Shown here: in pieces, positions 47,034 to 58,567 of the stretch
Position numbering within the stretch: position 1 is the first letter of the stretch
Layout of the letters: the number at the start of each line of letters is the position of its first letter
Assembly (NCBI RefSeq): GCF_000315625.1
Contig: NW_005434664.1
Location: 62,001-126,000, forward strand
Length of the DNA stretch: 64,000 nt
From: Guillardia theta CCMP2712
Lineage: Eukaryota > Cryptophyceae > Pyrenomonadales > Geminigeraceae
Direction of reading: 5' to 3'
Notes under the pieces: generated by a model
What the model was told of the DNA's origin: nothing
Seen by the model: the letters and a program-made list of their open reading frames with translations, nothing else
The model's database searches: none
Program-made: the position numbers and the translations under genes

Positions 47034-47829
47034 CTAGAAGTCCATCGCAAGGAGCGCCTCTTCGTGCTGTTGTGCTTCGGCATCAAACTCCTGTAATCCA
47101 TCAGGAAAGTTCAGAGCGTTAGCGTGTGTTAAATTTCACTTGGGACGGGGCTGAACACGGCTTACCTTTTCTTCAACTTTGATCTTTGTGAGAGCTCTAT
47201 GGTAGAAATATGATCATGCATGTGTCGGCTCGTTATGCAAACATACCTTGTAGCTTTATGCTTCGCCTGAATGATGGGAAGAGCTTCTTTGTGACAACTT
47301 GGAATCGTTTCAATGTACAGCAGTGCTTTCATCCTTCACCTTCTTGGCATGGCAACTGATCGATGAACCATGCAACAGACGTCATGATCCTTTATCTGGA
47401 TTGAAACCGCAAGTCATTGATCTGGCCTATTTGCTTAATCCTCACGTGTCTAATGAAAAAGATCGCATTCCAAAGCATCGAGTGCCAGGCTCGATTTGAC
47501 CCTGCAATGAAGAAGCTGTTCAATCGATCTTGCATCTTCACACTACGAATTTGGCTCACGGATGATGAAGATGTTGGCAAGCGGATTAAAATATTTGACT
47601 GAGGAGGAGAATGAGCATCAGTACCGTCCAAGTGTGTATCAAGTATAGCAATACTCTGCATCCTATTCTGGAGTCGAGCCATCCCCACATCGCCGAAATT
47701 CCGAAGGACCGAGTCTTTGACTGCTTGCATCACAACGCCTTTCGATACTCCCGATGGACAAGCACAATCTTGGTTCGTGCTGCTCCAGATCATTTCGACA
47801 ATAAGGTATCGGCTTTTAAGCCGAACCAT
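47034..47829 (-). CDS. POP5: RNase P / RNase MRP protein subunit POP5, several exons
   Basis: POP5 is a core protein of RNase P (tRNA 5' processing) and RNase MRP. The start at 47829 gives MVRLKSRYLIVEMIW, nearly the family's hallmark N terminus (MVRFKHRYLL.E). Then come AVKDSVLRNFGDVGMARLQN (the helix with the FG pair), NILIRLP, and, after a 42-nt intron (GTGTGA...TTGCAG), AWHSMLWNAIFFI, matching the family's W.AL..I strand-helix. A later exon has YIETIPSCHKEALPIIQ, corresponding to the conserved GTIR.C...LI segment. The last exon, EFDAEAQQHEEALLAMDF, gives the acidic tail seen in other POP5 proteins, ending at 47034. The phase of the join in front of the ETIPSC exon was not settled. Confidence 0.83.
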
Positions 47830-48616
47830 TGTTTCTTGTTTCTTCTTATCACACTCTTCGTTTCAGAGTAGTTGCTCTTTCCTTCGTCTTTCTCTCACAC
47901 CTCCTCTCAAACAACAGCTGTCCTCTCCTTTCACTTCCATTTCCGCCCCCCCGCCATGATTCGTTTCACTAGTTGGTATACCCGGCATTGCCTGAGGAAT
48001 CTGATTCCACCGGGCCCGGCGGCCCGCTGCCCGCCGGGCCGCTGGCGCCGGGCCCGGTCCGGGAGCGCCGGGGCTCGGACTCGGAGGCTCCGGGAACGGT
48101 CCGATCGGAGTCTAGCCTGAGCGGCCGTCGGAGCCGCGCCAGGGCCAGGCAGGCCGTTTCAAGAGCCCCAGTAAATTGTCTGTGCAAGCCTCAGTGAAGT
48201 TTGCTCACTAAGACCGAGTTTAATCAGCGGCACGCCGTCACGAAACAAGGATTGAGGAGCACATGAGAGATAGACTGTATGCTAGGATGTGAAACCCAAG
48301 CACAAGCACAGCCGACGGTCCAGACCAACACTGCGACACGTAAGGGTCGTCTTGGTTTACAGGAGAGTTTTGTTATCTCAGCGCTATCTGCCACGGACTG
48401 GCACGGCTGGCATGCGATCCATCAAGTTTGGCAGCCAGCGAGACAACATGGGGGCTGTCATCTTTTAATAAGCCGTGACAGCAACTTTGTTTTGATATCC
48501 ATTAGACATTGTTTAGAACTCTTTTCTTCCTGATGTCGCTTCCCAATCATCCTCATGGTCAGTGCCGGCTGCGTGGCAATGAAGATAGTCAGCTGCTTCA
48601 AAGGGATCAGGTGGTA
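47830..48616. other. Intergenic region containing a G+C island
   Basis: It lies upstream of POP5 and beyond the 3' end of the SET gene, both on the minus strand. 47985-48160 is a G+C island, listed separately. 48200-48616 shows no gene, repeat or RNA I can recognise. Confidence 0.4.
47985..48160. promoter_or_regulatory. G+C-rich island upstream of POP5
   Basis: About 175 bases of very high G+C (GGGCCCGGCGGCCCGC and similar) begin about 155 bases before the POP5 start. Text similar to the island at 37388 (CGGAG...CCTGAGCGGCC) is suggestive, but I could not establish homology by eye. Confidence 0.5.
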
Positions 48617-51037
48617 TCACTGGCGTCGCATTTCCATGGCGTGGTTGAGGCTGCTCGTCCAATTTCGCAAAGCAACGCTGGTATTGAGCATGATTTCTTT
48701 CCACTCTTCGCTGCTGGGGTCCCCTCCAGCCCTAGAGTCGGAAGCCGAGGAGGCAGAGGGAAACCCATTCCTCGCAAACCTTCCCTCCTCCGGCATTGCT
48801 GGTCCGGTGAAACGATCCGAAGAATCTGCTGGTGCAGAAGCAGAAGCTGCAGCTCCAAATGTAACCGAGGAGCCTTCAGCTTGTGGACCGTGCTCTGCTC
48901 TGCTTGCTGGATGGTTAGCACGCGGCCTGCCAGTAGCGATAGAAGGCTGGCCTCCTGCTGCACTTCTTTGTTCTGAACCAGCAGCAAGCCTGCGATTTCT
49001 TGTCCTCACAGCCTCCTCTCGGAGGGAAGAGAAGCTCCTTGCCATCCCTTCACCATCCGCAGACACTGCTTGTGCCTCGCCTTCACAGAGATTTGCACTT
49101 TCTCTTGCAAAATGTAGGGATGATTGTCCAGGCGATGCCTCAGGCTCTTGATCCACTGGGACGTTAGACTGACGCAAAGAATCCGCTTCTTCCCTCCCAT
49201 GATCCTCAGCATTTGTCTGTCGAGATGGCTGCCTAGCAAAAGTTGACGATGTGTATTGGTTTCTCCTCTGTTCTGCTTGTCCTCGTCGGAGAGAACTGGG
49301 CTCATCCACATCGAATTCCATCGCCCTATCCTCTGCCTCATGTGGGCTTGGGCTTCTTTGTCCATTCCGGTTACGCGAGCGAGGTCGGATGGAGGGTTCA
49401 GGCAGACTTGTGAGAGCATCTTGCACGCCAGAGGATCTTAGCGTGTAAGCTGTAGCATCGTTTACAGTCTCGCGTGTCCTTGTCGAGGTGGAAGTTATTA
49501 CTCCGTCCGCCTCACTCAGCTGGTTGAGCCTGCGAACTTTGTCTCTGAACCTGTCAATCGACCGGTCGACATCGGAGTTTCTTGCCACGTTAGTCGCTTT
49601 GTTGGTAAGCATTCGACGGCCGGATAGCAAGGGAGACTTCGTTTTCTTGGGGGAACGTTTCGTGTTCTTCTGAATCTGTTCTGATTTCTTCAAAAATCTT
49701 CCTGCACCGTCTCGTACCCTTTTCTTTGCATTTTGAGAGCAAATCTCACGCTTCTTTGCTGAGCTGTCAGGAGGACCTGTTTTTTGGACGGACTTTGCTT
49801 TCTTGCTCACAGGAAAGCCGAAAAAACTTGTAAATCGAGGGACGATGGGAGACCCTCCACAGTAGTTGCAATAGCACAATTCAAAGGAAATGTTTTCTTC
49901 GTAGTCACCCCACATCACCTCGAGCTGACGCACTGCTCTACAAAGGAGTCAGCAAGTAACGCAGTAATGACCATAACGAATACAACCTTGTGGTCTTCCA
50001 GCCGAATCTCCAGTGTCCATTGATCCTCCATACAAAAAGTTTGCAGTTTACACGATCCGGTTGGCATGTGTGGTTGACATAGTAACCGGCATGAAGCGTC
50101 TGGTCTGATATTTTGCGGCTGAACACGCACTGAAAGAGCGTGTTTGTTGCAAATCGCCGAATGAAGATCGAATCCTCAAGCGATTCTGACCTTGTCTTGG
50201 ACGAGACTGAGCAGTTGTACGCCTCGCCTTTACAAGGCCCACATATCCATGTGTTTGCTGGGATGTCAGAGGTAGCCTGCAAACAGACCCCGATCCCATC
50301 CATGGTGCTGGTTGGCTTGAACCGACTCGAAAATTCGGAAAAGAAAGAGTTCGGACAGTTTGGTCCTTCACCACAGGAATAGCACGGCAGACCATTCTCA
50401 ACATTGACTTCATGAACTCCAGAGATGGTGTGCTTCTCATGAGCCATCGCCGAGCCGTTTCTCATTACAGTGTCAGCAAATTCTTCTAACGAGTTGCCTT
50501 CCGCACTCCCTCCAACAGGTGACTTCCTCAGCGATTGCTTGGTGGATTTTCGTTTGTAGTTCATTTGTCTCGTGGTGCTCAAGAAAGTTCTCTTCGGCCT
50601 TTTCCTCTTGATAACTCTCTCGCCATTGGTACTCGTGCTCATGCGCGGGCCGCACAGTTCTTCATTCGTGCGTAGATTACTGCCAACATCATTTGACATC
50701 TCTGCATTTTGCTGAAGTTGTTGCCCGTCGTTGCTTCCCTCACTTTCCTCATCGTTGTCAGATTCATCTTCTCCAGCACTGAGGTGATTGGCGTTCTCTT
50801 CTGCATCTGTTTCTGTCTGCTCCTCAATCGATGCTTCTTCCTCGCATCCTAGATTCAACGGCAGATTAGAGGGAGTCTTTCACAGAGGCCTCGCCCGACC
50901 CTTATTCCATCCCCGAGCTCACCTGGTTGGTTGTGCTCTGTCGACTTCAAGTTCTCTTCATTGAAAGTGACCGAGTGATCAGTCGATGGCCGATGGGCCT
51001 CCTCGTTTGCTACCATCTCCTCTGAACCTGGTAGCAT
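48617..51037 (-). CDS. SET-domain protein, putative lysine methyltransferase, about 765 aa, three exons
   Basis: Exons 51037-50923, 50848-49987 and 49937-48617 join in frame with introns of 74 and 49 nt. The N-terminal 190 residues are acidic then basic, disordered, with an RVIKRKRPKRTF nuclear-type signal. The SET region runs from about GIGVCLQATSDIPANTWICG through the NHTCQPDRVNC motif (family NHSC.PN) to, across the second join, AVRQLEVMWGDYEEN and ELCYCNYCGG, the usual E-L-..-DYG and Cys-rich post-SET positions. The NHxC core and the terminal Tyr needed for AdoMet and substrate binding are present. The C-terminal 400 residues are Ser/Arg/Glu-rich and low in hydrophobics. The substrate cannot be inferred. 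It is divergent from CAP-D3, another chromatin protein, about 950 bases away. Confidence 0.85.
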
Positions 51038-51991
51038 CAAAGAATCTCTTACTAGTCCCAGAAAACGCTGAATTTTAAGAGAAATGGAAACCGAAAGGCA
51101 AGGGAGGAAACCTGAAAGATCAAGGCAAAGGGAAGAGTAAGCAGAAGACAGGGGTTTAACCCTGCAAAAAAAACAAAAATGATTGTGTTTCCATACTTTC
51201 TCATTTGCTTCGATCTTTATCTTTACTGTTCTAATATTCATCTCTCCCGTTCCACCTCTCTCATTTTTCTTTGTTTCTCTTCCTTCACTCTGTTCTGCTC
51301 CCCTTCAATTCTTGCGGCCCATCTGCTCTTCCTCCCTCGAACCTGGTCACAGGCAATTCCTTCTCCTCCCCTCCCCTTCATCCTACTCCTCTCATCTCCT
51401 TTCCTCTCATCTCCTTTCCTCTCCTCTCCTCTCCTTTCCTCTCCTCTCCTCTCCACTCGCCTCTCCTCTCCTCTCCTATTGCCGAGGTTTCTTAGCTACT
51501 AGGGAATGTTTTGCATCTCTAACGGGTGGGGTGATGAAGTACCGGGTAGTTTCAATACAAAATGATATATAATGAGGGGGTTAGAGTTGCAAGGGGTAGT
51601 ATGAATCGAAACATTGGGGGTGGGGGATATTTGCGGCCCCCTTCCCCGCTCACACACGAACTCCAAGAACAAAGAAATGAGTTTGAATTGAATCCCCACC
51701 ACGCCGCGAATCCATGGCGTGTAGACAGTGGCTAGATGCAGGGAGGGGGCGGGAGAGCGAAGCAAGGAGTAGAGTTATGGTAGCAGGAGTTTGGAATGCA
51801 AACTTAGTATGACTCCAGAGTGCTCCAGCAAAAGAAGATGTCAAATTTCTTTTCAGTGCCTGGGATGTAGTTACCAGGTGGATCTGATCGAAGTAGATGA
51901 TTTCAAGATGCGTTGAGATATCTGAAAATGTCAGTGTCGCTGAATGATATTTCGATGTCTTGACAGGCACTAGCTGTGGAACTGAGCAGGG
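51038..51991. promoter_or_regulatory. Divergent intergenic region between the SET gene and CAP-D3
   Basis: It should hold both promoters. Bases about 51340-51480 are a CTCCTCTCC-type pyrimidine tract. A minus-strand stretch at 51800-51990 (SDISTHLEIIYFDQIH) has some coding look, but its ends could not be joined to anything and it would run into CAP-D3 exon 1. Confidence 0.4.
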
Positions 51992-54900
51992 ATGGAGGAA
52001 GCGAACCATGACAGCATCTTTCAAGACCTGCAAAACGAAATCTCAAGCCTTCGACTGGAACAACTACAGGTTGCAAGCGGGGTTGTTCTTGAATTCATGC
52101 TGAACTGCAAGCTAGGAGGAAGAAGGAGATGATTTCAGCCTAGAAAATATCCATTTCACTTTCAGTCTGGATCGGCATGTGGCGTCTTTGATGAATGACC
52201 TCCACCAAGTGCTTGCAAGCATTCTGACCACTGCTGAAACACTAGCTTCATCGGAAGTTTCATCGTCGATATGGAATGCTGTGAGGAAATCGGTGGACCC
52301 GAAGCTGCTAGGAAGTTTCTTGCATCACATCTGCAAGGTAGCTGAGCATGGTCTTGGAGTCACCACCTTGACATGTGACCTTCAGTCGGGAACACAAAAG
52401 TTCCAGAAGAATGCAGAGGAAGGGAAGAGTGATCTCGACCTTGCTCACTTGTCTGCTGCCCTCTATCTTTGCTTGATGCGCATTCCTGGATCTCGATCCA
52501 ACTTCTATGATGAGTTTGCGATGCACTACATGCTGAAGAGCTTGATGTTTGGAGCGGAACCATGCAATGAGAAGCAAGAGAAGAAAACGAAGACGAGGAA
52601 GAGAAGAGCCGTCGCTATGGATGAGAGCTTGGATGAGCATGTTGAGAGTGTTACCTAGTGATAATCTGCCATGATTCTAATCGCAGGACGAAGAAGATGA
52701 CGATATGATCGAGGATAGGGTGCGGGGGGGTTCTTTTGTGAACAGCGAGCATTGTTGGGATCAAGCCTTCAAGCAAGCTCGAATGTTCGTCGAACATGTC
52801 TCGTTGCAGACGATGATGGAGACACACGAATTGATTGCTGAGGTAAGATCTTACTTGTGCTCTGTATCTCTTTGACTCTCGGGGAAGATCTCAACACACG
52901 TTGCTATCACATGCGGTGGTAGTCGACAGGCGGATGCGATCGCCTGCATTGTCGATCTTCTTGGCTCGAAACACGGACATGCAGACACGACTAGCAAGGT
53001 TGCACTCAGAAGTCTTTGATGGATGGGACGGGAAGAGAAGGAGAGGAGATGGAGATGAGGAGATCCAACGATGAAAGAGAAGGGGAGTGAACATTAGATA
53101 AAACAAGCAAAAGAAAGGGAGGATGGAAGGAGAAGAGGACGAAGTTGAGCATGTAAGTGATTTGATTGCAGTCTGTGATCAAGCAGCTTCTACCTTGGAT
53201 ATTGAAACCAGCGCTATCAAACAACACGGTAATCTTTCATGCCGTAATGATATTGTCATGATGCACTCTGGCTTTTTCTTGATATCTGACTGTCTTCTAA
53301 ACGATTCTCAATTGTTTGTTTTCCTAACTAGCCTGCATAAAGAACTCTTCTATCGTCAACATCGTCGATCATTGTCTTCAAGAGTCAGATGTTTTGAAGC
53401 ACAGTCCAGACGAAGAAGGAAACGGAAAAGGAAGCAGCGCAGTCGATGGACAAGGGGAGAAGCAAGCTGAGGAACAAGACAGAGGCGAGGAAAGAGCTGC
53501 TGCAGCAGGGGGGGAGGATCGAGGACTCGGACTGCTCCTCGCCAACCTCATCGTCCTCTGTCAGCAAGCAAGTGTGAGGGTTATTGACAGAGCTCCTATC
53601 CGAGCCCAGGTCAGTCTCCCTGCCCCCCCCCTCCTCTCCTCCTTCCCTGCCTCTCAACGCTCCTCCTGCATCAGGTGGCTGGAATCATCTGCAGGATCCT
53701 CGAGCTCATGGCAGCGAGAGGAGGGCAGCAGTTCCTCAGCTGCTACGTGAGGTAAAGAGGCGAAGACACCAGAGGAGGAGAAGGGGGCTGGAGGGTGCAA
53801 GAGGCAAGTGGGTAAACCGTCTTGCTAAACTCCGGCTGCAGGTTTGCGTGCAAGTTGTCGAGGCACGAGAAGCAGTCGACGAGGATGTTTGCGGTGGAGG
53901 TGGCAGGGAGCTTGCTGCTGTCAGAGGGGTGAGATGAGAGGAGAGGAGAAGGCTGAGGGTGGCACTGACTTCTAGTAACCCTCAAGGATGGGAAAGACCG
54001 GCGGAGAGAGTGATGAAGGCCCTTCGGAGGAGAAGGACGGAAGAAGAAGTCAGCACTTCCGGGAAGTCAACGCGCCATTGCTCCGTATGCTGCTGCAGGT
54101 TCTCCTTCTCCTCCTCTCTCCTCCTCTCTCCTCCTCTCTCCTCCTCCTCCTCTCTTCTTCTCCTTCTCCTATCTTCTCCTCCTCCTTCTCCTCCTCCTCT
54201 CTTCTTCTCCTTCTCCTATCTTCTCCTCCTCCTATCTCTACCTTCTCTCTTCTTCTCCTTCTCCTATCTTCTCCTCCTCCTATCTCCTCCTCCTATCGCC
54301 TCCTCCTTCTCCTCCTTCTCCTATCTTCGTCTCCTCCTCCTCCCTTGTCCTCCTCCTCTCTTCTTCTGCTTCTCTTCTCTTCTCCTCCTCCTCCTCGCTT
54401 CTTCTTCTCCTCCTCCTCGCTTCTTCTCCTCCTCTCTCCTCCTCTCTTCTCCTCTTCTTCTCTTCTTCTCCTCCTCCTCTAACTTGCTGTCTTTCTCTCA
54501 TCTCCTCCTCTGCCAACTTTCTTGCTGTCAGCGATGCTCGGACAAGATGCCATCAGTGCGAGCCAAGGCGATTGCCAACCTTGCGTGCGTGATGGAGCGA
54601 GAGGAGCTGCTGCATGCGGTGAGAACGAGGGGGGGGGGAGGGGCAGGCACGGGGTTGATATCGTTGGGCAGCTGCTGCAACACATGCAGGAGGAGCAGGG
54701 AGCAGGAGACTTGTCGACAATGTCAAGAGATCTCAATCAGACCTCCGAGCAAGAGGTCAAGTTGCAGCTCGACTCACTCATGGACATCATGAAGAGGAGA
54801 AGTGAAGATAGCAAAAGTTTTGTCCGCAAGTCCTCCGTGCAGGTCCCCCATCCTCCTACTCCCTCTACCTCTCCTCCCCTCCCTCCTCACATCTCCTCGA

Positions 54901-57900
54901 AGCCGATGGACTCCGCAGGTGCTGGAGGTATTGTTGAGGCACAGGATCGAGGCTGGAGAGGAAGAAAGCTCTCTGCTGCAGGACGTGAAGCTGCTCACGA
55001 AGCGATGCACAGACATCTCGGTGATCCTATCGTGCTGGGGAGGCGTGGAGGGAAAGGCGGGGAGGGAAAACGGGGGGGGGGAGGGGGAGGAGGAGGAGGA
55101 GGAGGAGGAGGAGGAGGAGGAGGAGATGATTTGTTTGCGCAGGTGCTAGTGCGGAAGCAAGCTCTGGACTCGGTCACAAACCTCCTTCAGGAGGCAGCAC
55201 AGCAAGAGAAGTCGGTGGTTCCTGCCCTCTGCTCTTGCTGGCTTAGCAGCTGCCTCCCTCTTGTTAAGGATCAGGTCTTGTCCCAATTCTAACATTCCCT
55301 CCCTCCTGCTCCTGCTCCTCTTTCCCTTCTTCCTTTCCTCGCTTTTACCTGCTCTTGCTTTCCTCTCCTGATCCTCCTTTCTGTGCTTCATTCTTCCTCA
55401 TCTTAGAACAGGAGCCAACGGTCCAGGAAAGGATTCTTGAGGCTGTCTGCTTCTTCCTCCTGCATCCCCTCAACCAGCCGAGCTCTCACCCCATGCAAGG
55501 GGCGACCCGCGCACTCCTCCTCCTCTCCACCGACGTTGGCAGCTTCTGTCCTCTCCTCCTCCTCTGACTCTCGCGTAGGAACAGGTCGCTCTCCTCCAGG
55601 TCGCCTGCCGCATCCTGGGGAGGAGGAAGCCCAGCGGGCTGCCGTCAGGGCTGACGAGGAAGATGATGACGCGGCTGAAGGCGATCAGCGAGGAGGAGAA
55701 GGAGGAAGAGACGAGAATCGGTGAGGAGCAAGAGGAGAGAGTTGCGAGCTCTGACGACGAGCAAGATGTCACCATGTGGAGACTCATCGAGGAAATCGCA
55801 TGCCTGCAGCCCGCAGGACTCGATTCTTCAGTCCTCCTACACACCTACCAGCAAGGTCCTCCTCCTCACTCCGCCCCCCTCCTCCGAGTCCTCACCTTCC
55901 TGATCCTCTTCCTGATCCTCTTCCTGATCCTCATTCTCATCGGTTCTGCCCACAGGTTGTCCTGTGCGGCAGGGAGCAGCTCTCCGTCTTGCTACGAGGG
56001 CGGCAGCGCATCTCTCAGACGATTGTGTTGCCTCCCTCCTCGAATCGCTCCAGCTGCACCTCAAGCATGCTGACAGCCCTCCCCAGCTGCTCCATGACAT
56101 GGTTGTCCACCATCTTCTGTCTCCTCCCCTCGCTCTGATCTTCTATACCTCGCCCTTATCATCCTTCCTCCTCTGTCTCTCCTTCCTTGTTCCTGTCTCT
56201 CTCTCCCCCTTCCTCTATCCCTCTCCCTCTGCTTCCATTTTCAGTTGCCCTTCATGGGTCTCTCCCAGGCTCTCTCCACCTTCTCCCTCCTCCTCAAGTT
56301 TCTCAGCTCATTGTGCTGGCAGTGCAAGGCAGCTTTCAGCCTGTCGAGGCGGGAAACCCGCAACCCTCAGCTCGACCCCAGCTGGGCACAAAGGATCTGC
56401 AACTCTAGCCTCCAGCGCCTCCAGCCGTTTGTGCAGCGAAGGCTGAAGGGAGCGAAAGGGAGGGAGGGGGAGGAGGAGGAGCGGATGGTGCGCACGGTGT
56501 TTGTGGTGGGAGCTATGGCGCTCGAGGGTGCGAAGATCTCCACCACGCTGAGCAACACGATCCAAGCGCTGCTGAGGCCTGCCAACCAAGTGCGAGAGGA
56601 GGAAGAGGATGGAGCAGAACAGGTGAGAGGACGGAGGATGGGATTAGCAAGCTGACGTTGACCTTCCTTCCTCCCTCCTTCCGCCCTCGCCCTACAGGAG
56701 CTGCAGTCGCACGTCCTCATAGCGTTGGGAAAGATGTGCATGCAGGATGCATCCCTTGCCTCCAAGTGAGAACATCTCCTTTCATTTCATCCTCATCCTC
56801 CTCCTCCTCCTCCTCCTCCTCCTCCTCCTATCTTCCATCAGCCTAATCTTCTCCCTCCGACTGCTTCTCCTAGAACGCCTCCCCCCCCTCTCTTCTCCTC
56901 TCCTCTTCTTCGCCTGACTGCTCTTCACAGGATGAGTTCAGTTTTCTTCCGCGAGCTGCAGCTGACGAGCTCTCCGGTCATCCGCAACAATCTCCTCGTC
57001 ATTCTCTCCGACCTCTGCGTCCGTTTCACTTCCCTCGTCGACCCTCACGTCTCCAAGCTCGCCTCCTGCCTTCGGGACCCTAACGCCATCCTTCGTCAGC
57101 ACGCGCTGGTTGCTCCTCCTTGCAACTCCTCTTGCCCCACACCCCCTCTTTCTTCCCTTGCTTCTTCTTTCACACCACAGCCTCCCTCTCTCCCTCTTCC
57201 TCCCTCCCTCTCCTCCCCTCCCTCACCACCTCGCTCATCTATCGTTGCCCTCCTCTGCTTCTATCCGTGTTCTCCGTGCCTGACTGGAATCGCAGACGCT
57301 CATCACCACTCTGCTCTGTACCGACTACGTCAAGTGGAAAGGCGCTCTCTTCTTCCGCTACATCCTCGCTCTCGTCGACGAAAATGAAGTCATCCGCGAC
57401 CAGGTCCTTCTCAACATCCTCCTTTCCCTCTTCTCCCTCCCTACGTATCTACCTACGCACCTCCCTCCTCCTCCTCCTCCTCCTCCTCCTCCTCCTCCTC
57501 CTCCTCCTATCCTCCCAACACCTCATTTTCTCTTCCCTTTTCCCTTTTCTCCTGACTTTCTCTCGTCTCTTCTTTTCAACATGTGACCATGGAGCAGGCG
57601 CGCAAGCAACTGTTCAACGTGCTGCTTCCCAAGAGCGGGCACCAGATCTGCTCGGCCCATCTGGTTGAATCTCTCTTCGTCCTCAACGACTTCACCTCCC
57701 ACGAGTCCTTCAACCGCTTCAAGGCCTCCCCCGAGGAGAGAACTCGCTTCTCCCTCCCGGGCAAGGGAGACAACCAGAGGAGGAGGAGGGAGATCTACAC
57801 TCTCATGCTCGCCCACTGCTCCGACGAGCAGAAGTTTCAGATCACCGCCAAGCTCTGCGAGGAGGTGCTTGGAGCCGTCGCCGACGGGACCATGGGCCTG

Positions 57901-58530
57901 CATGCTGCGGAGGACGTGCTGGGAGACGCACTCTACCTGCTCTCGAGCAAGGAGATCAAACTCTCGGCCTTGCAGAAGACCAAGGCAGGAGACGAAGAGC
58001 GGGAGGAGGAGGTAGCGCAGGCAGCGGCAACAGCAGCAAGGAACAAGCTGCTGAGCCAGGTGGTGAAGAAGAACGTGATGCAGAACGTGGTGCCGACGTT
58101 GGCAGGGCTGAAGGTGGTGCTGGAGGAGCAGCACTCGAGCCTCCTCGGCGACCTCATGCGCTGCTTCTCCTCCCTCCTGCGCGAGTTCCGCTCCGAGATC
58201 GACGACATCCTCGCGTCCAACCGGCAGCTCGCCTCAGAGCTCCTCTACGACCTCCGTCTGGAGGAGACTCGACCGCGTGCTGAGGAGGCGGCGGGAGGCG
58301 GCGGGGAAGCGACCGGCAGCTCGTTACTCTGCTCTCCGGGCACGAGCCGCTCACAGCAGGCGGCAACTCCGCTCTCCATCCCCAAGCTGAACCAGAGCGC
58401 GGCGAAGAGCGCGGGGAAAGGGATGGCAGAGAAGAGGAGGGGAGAACTGGAGGAGACCTCAAAGCGGATCGAGTTCAACGACGAGAACGAGGACCCACGG
58501 AGACGATCGAAGAGGGCGAGGAGAAGCTGA
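51992..58530 (+). CDS. NCAPD3: Condensin II subunit CAP-D3 (HEAT-repeat protein), many exons
   Basis: CAP-D3 is the HEAT-repeat subunit that with CAP-H2 and CAP-G2 regulates the SMC2/SMC4 condensin II ring in chromosome compaction. Exons interrupted by pyrimidine-rich introns give YLCLMRIPGSRSNFY near the N terminus (family IPGS.AN), ARKQ/VRKSS helices in the middle, then VIRNNLLVILSDLCVRFTSL, SKLASCLRDPNAILRQHAL, DYVKWKGALFFRYILALVDE, HLVESLFVLNDFTSHESFNR, RREIYTLMLAHCSDEQKFQI, YLLSSKEIKL and the end block DDILASNRQLASELLYDL, all in the family order. The last exon ends at 58530 with a basic RRRSKRARRS tail, a likely nuclear signal. The start at 51992 (MEEANHDSIF) is my best guess. Several middle exons (53000-56500) are not delimited precisely. 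Confidence 0.88.
54085..54482 (+). repeat. CTCCTC/CTTCTC tract in a CAP-D3 intron
   Basis: About 400 bases of almost pure pyrimidine with an irregular three-base beat (CTC, CTT, TCC). It falls between exons in CAP-D3 and is much longer than the usual introns of this window. Confidence 0.85.
55087..55125 (+). repeat. GGA trinucleotide run in a CAP-D3 intron
   Basis: About 13 GGA units preceded by poly-G, on the opposite strand sense (purine) from the other CAP-D3 intron tracts. Confidence 0.9.
56791..56829 (+). repeat. CTC trinucleotide run in a CAP-D3 intron
   Basis: About 11 CTC units just after the donor that follows the exon ending ASLAS, so within an intron. Confidence 0.9.
57465..57508 (+). 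repeat. CTC trinucleotide run in a CAP-D3 intron
   Basis: About 14 CTC units upstream of the acceptor that leads to the last CAP-D3 exon (AGCAG before ARKQ). Confidence 0.9.
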
Positions 58531-58567
58531 GAATGTACACTAGCACAGGAAGGCGAAGAAAAGACGC

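Noticed and set aside
47299-47871. Plus-strand frames of 60-90 residues
   Set aside because: They lie antisense to POP5, whose N-terminal and core motifs fix the coding strand.
51650-52033. Minus-strand gene of 127 residues between the SET gene and CAP-D3
   Set aside because: Part of it looks coding (THLEIIYFDQIH), but it overlaps the likely first CAP-D3 exon and no consistent exon joins were found.
53959-54792. Long Ser/Leu-rich plus-strand frames
   Set aside because: They are translations of the intronic CTC/CTT tract in CAP-D3.
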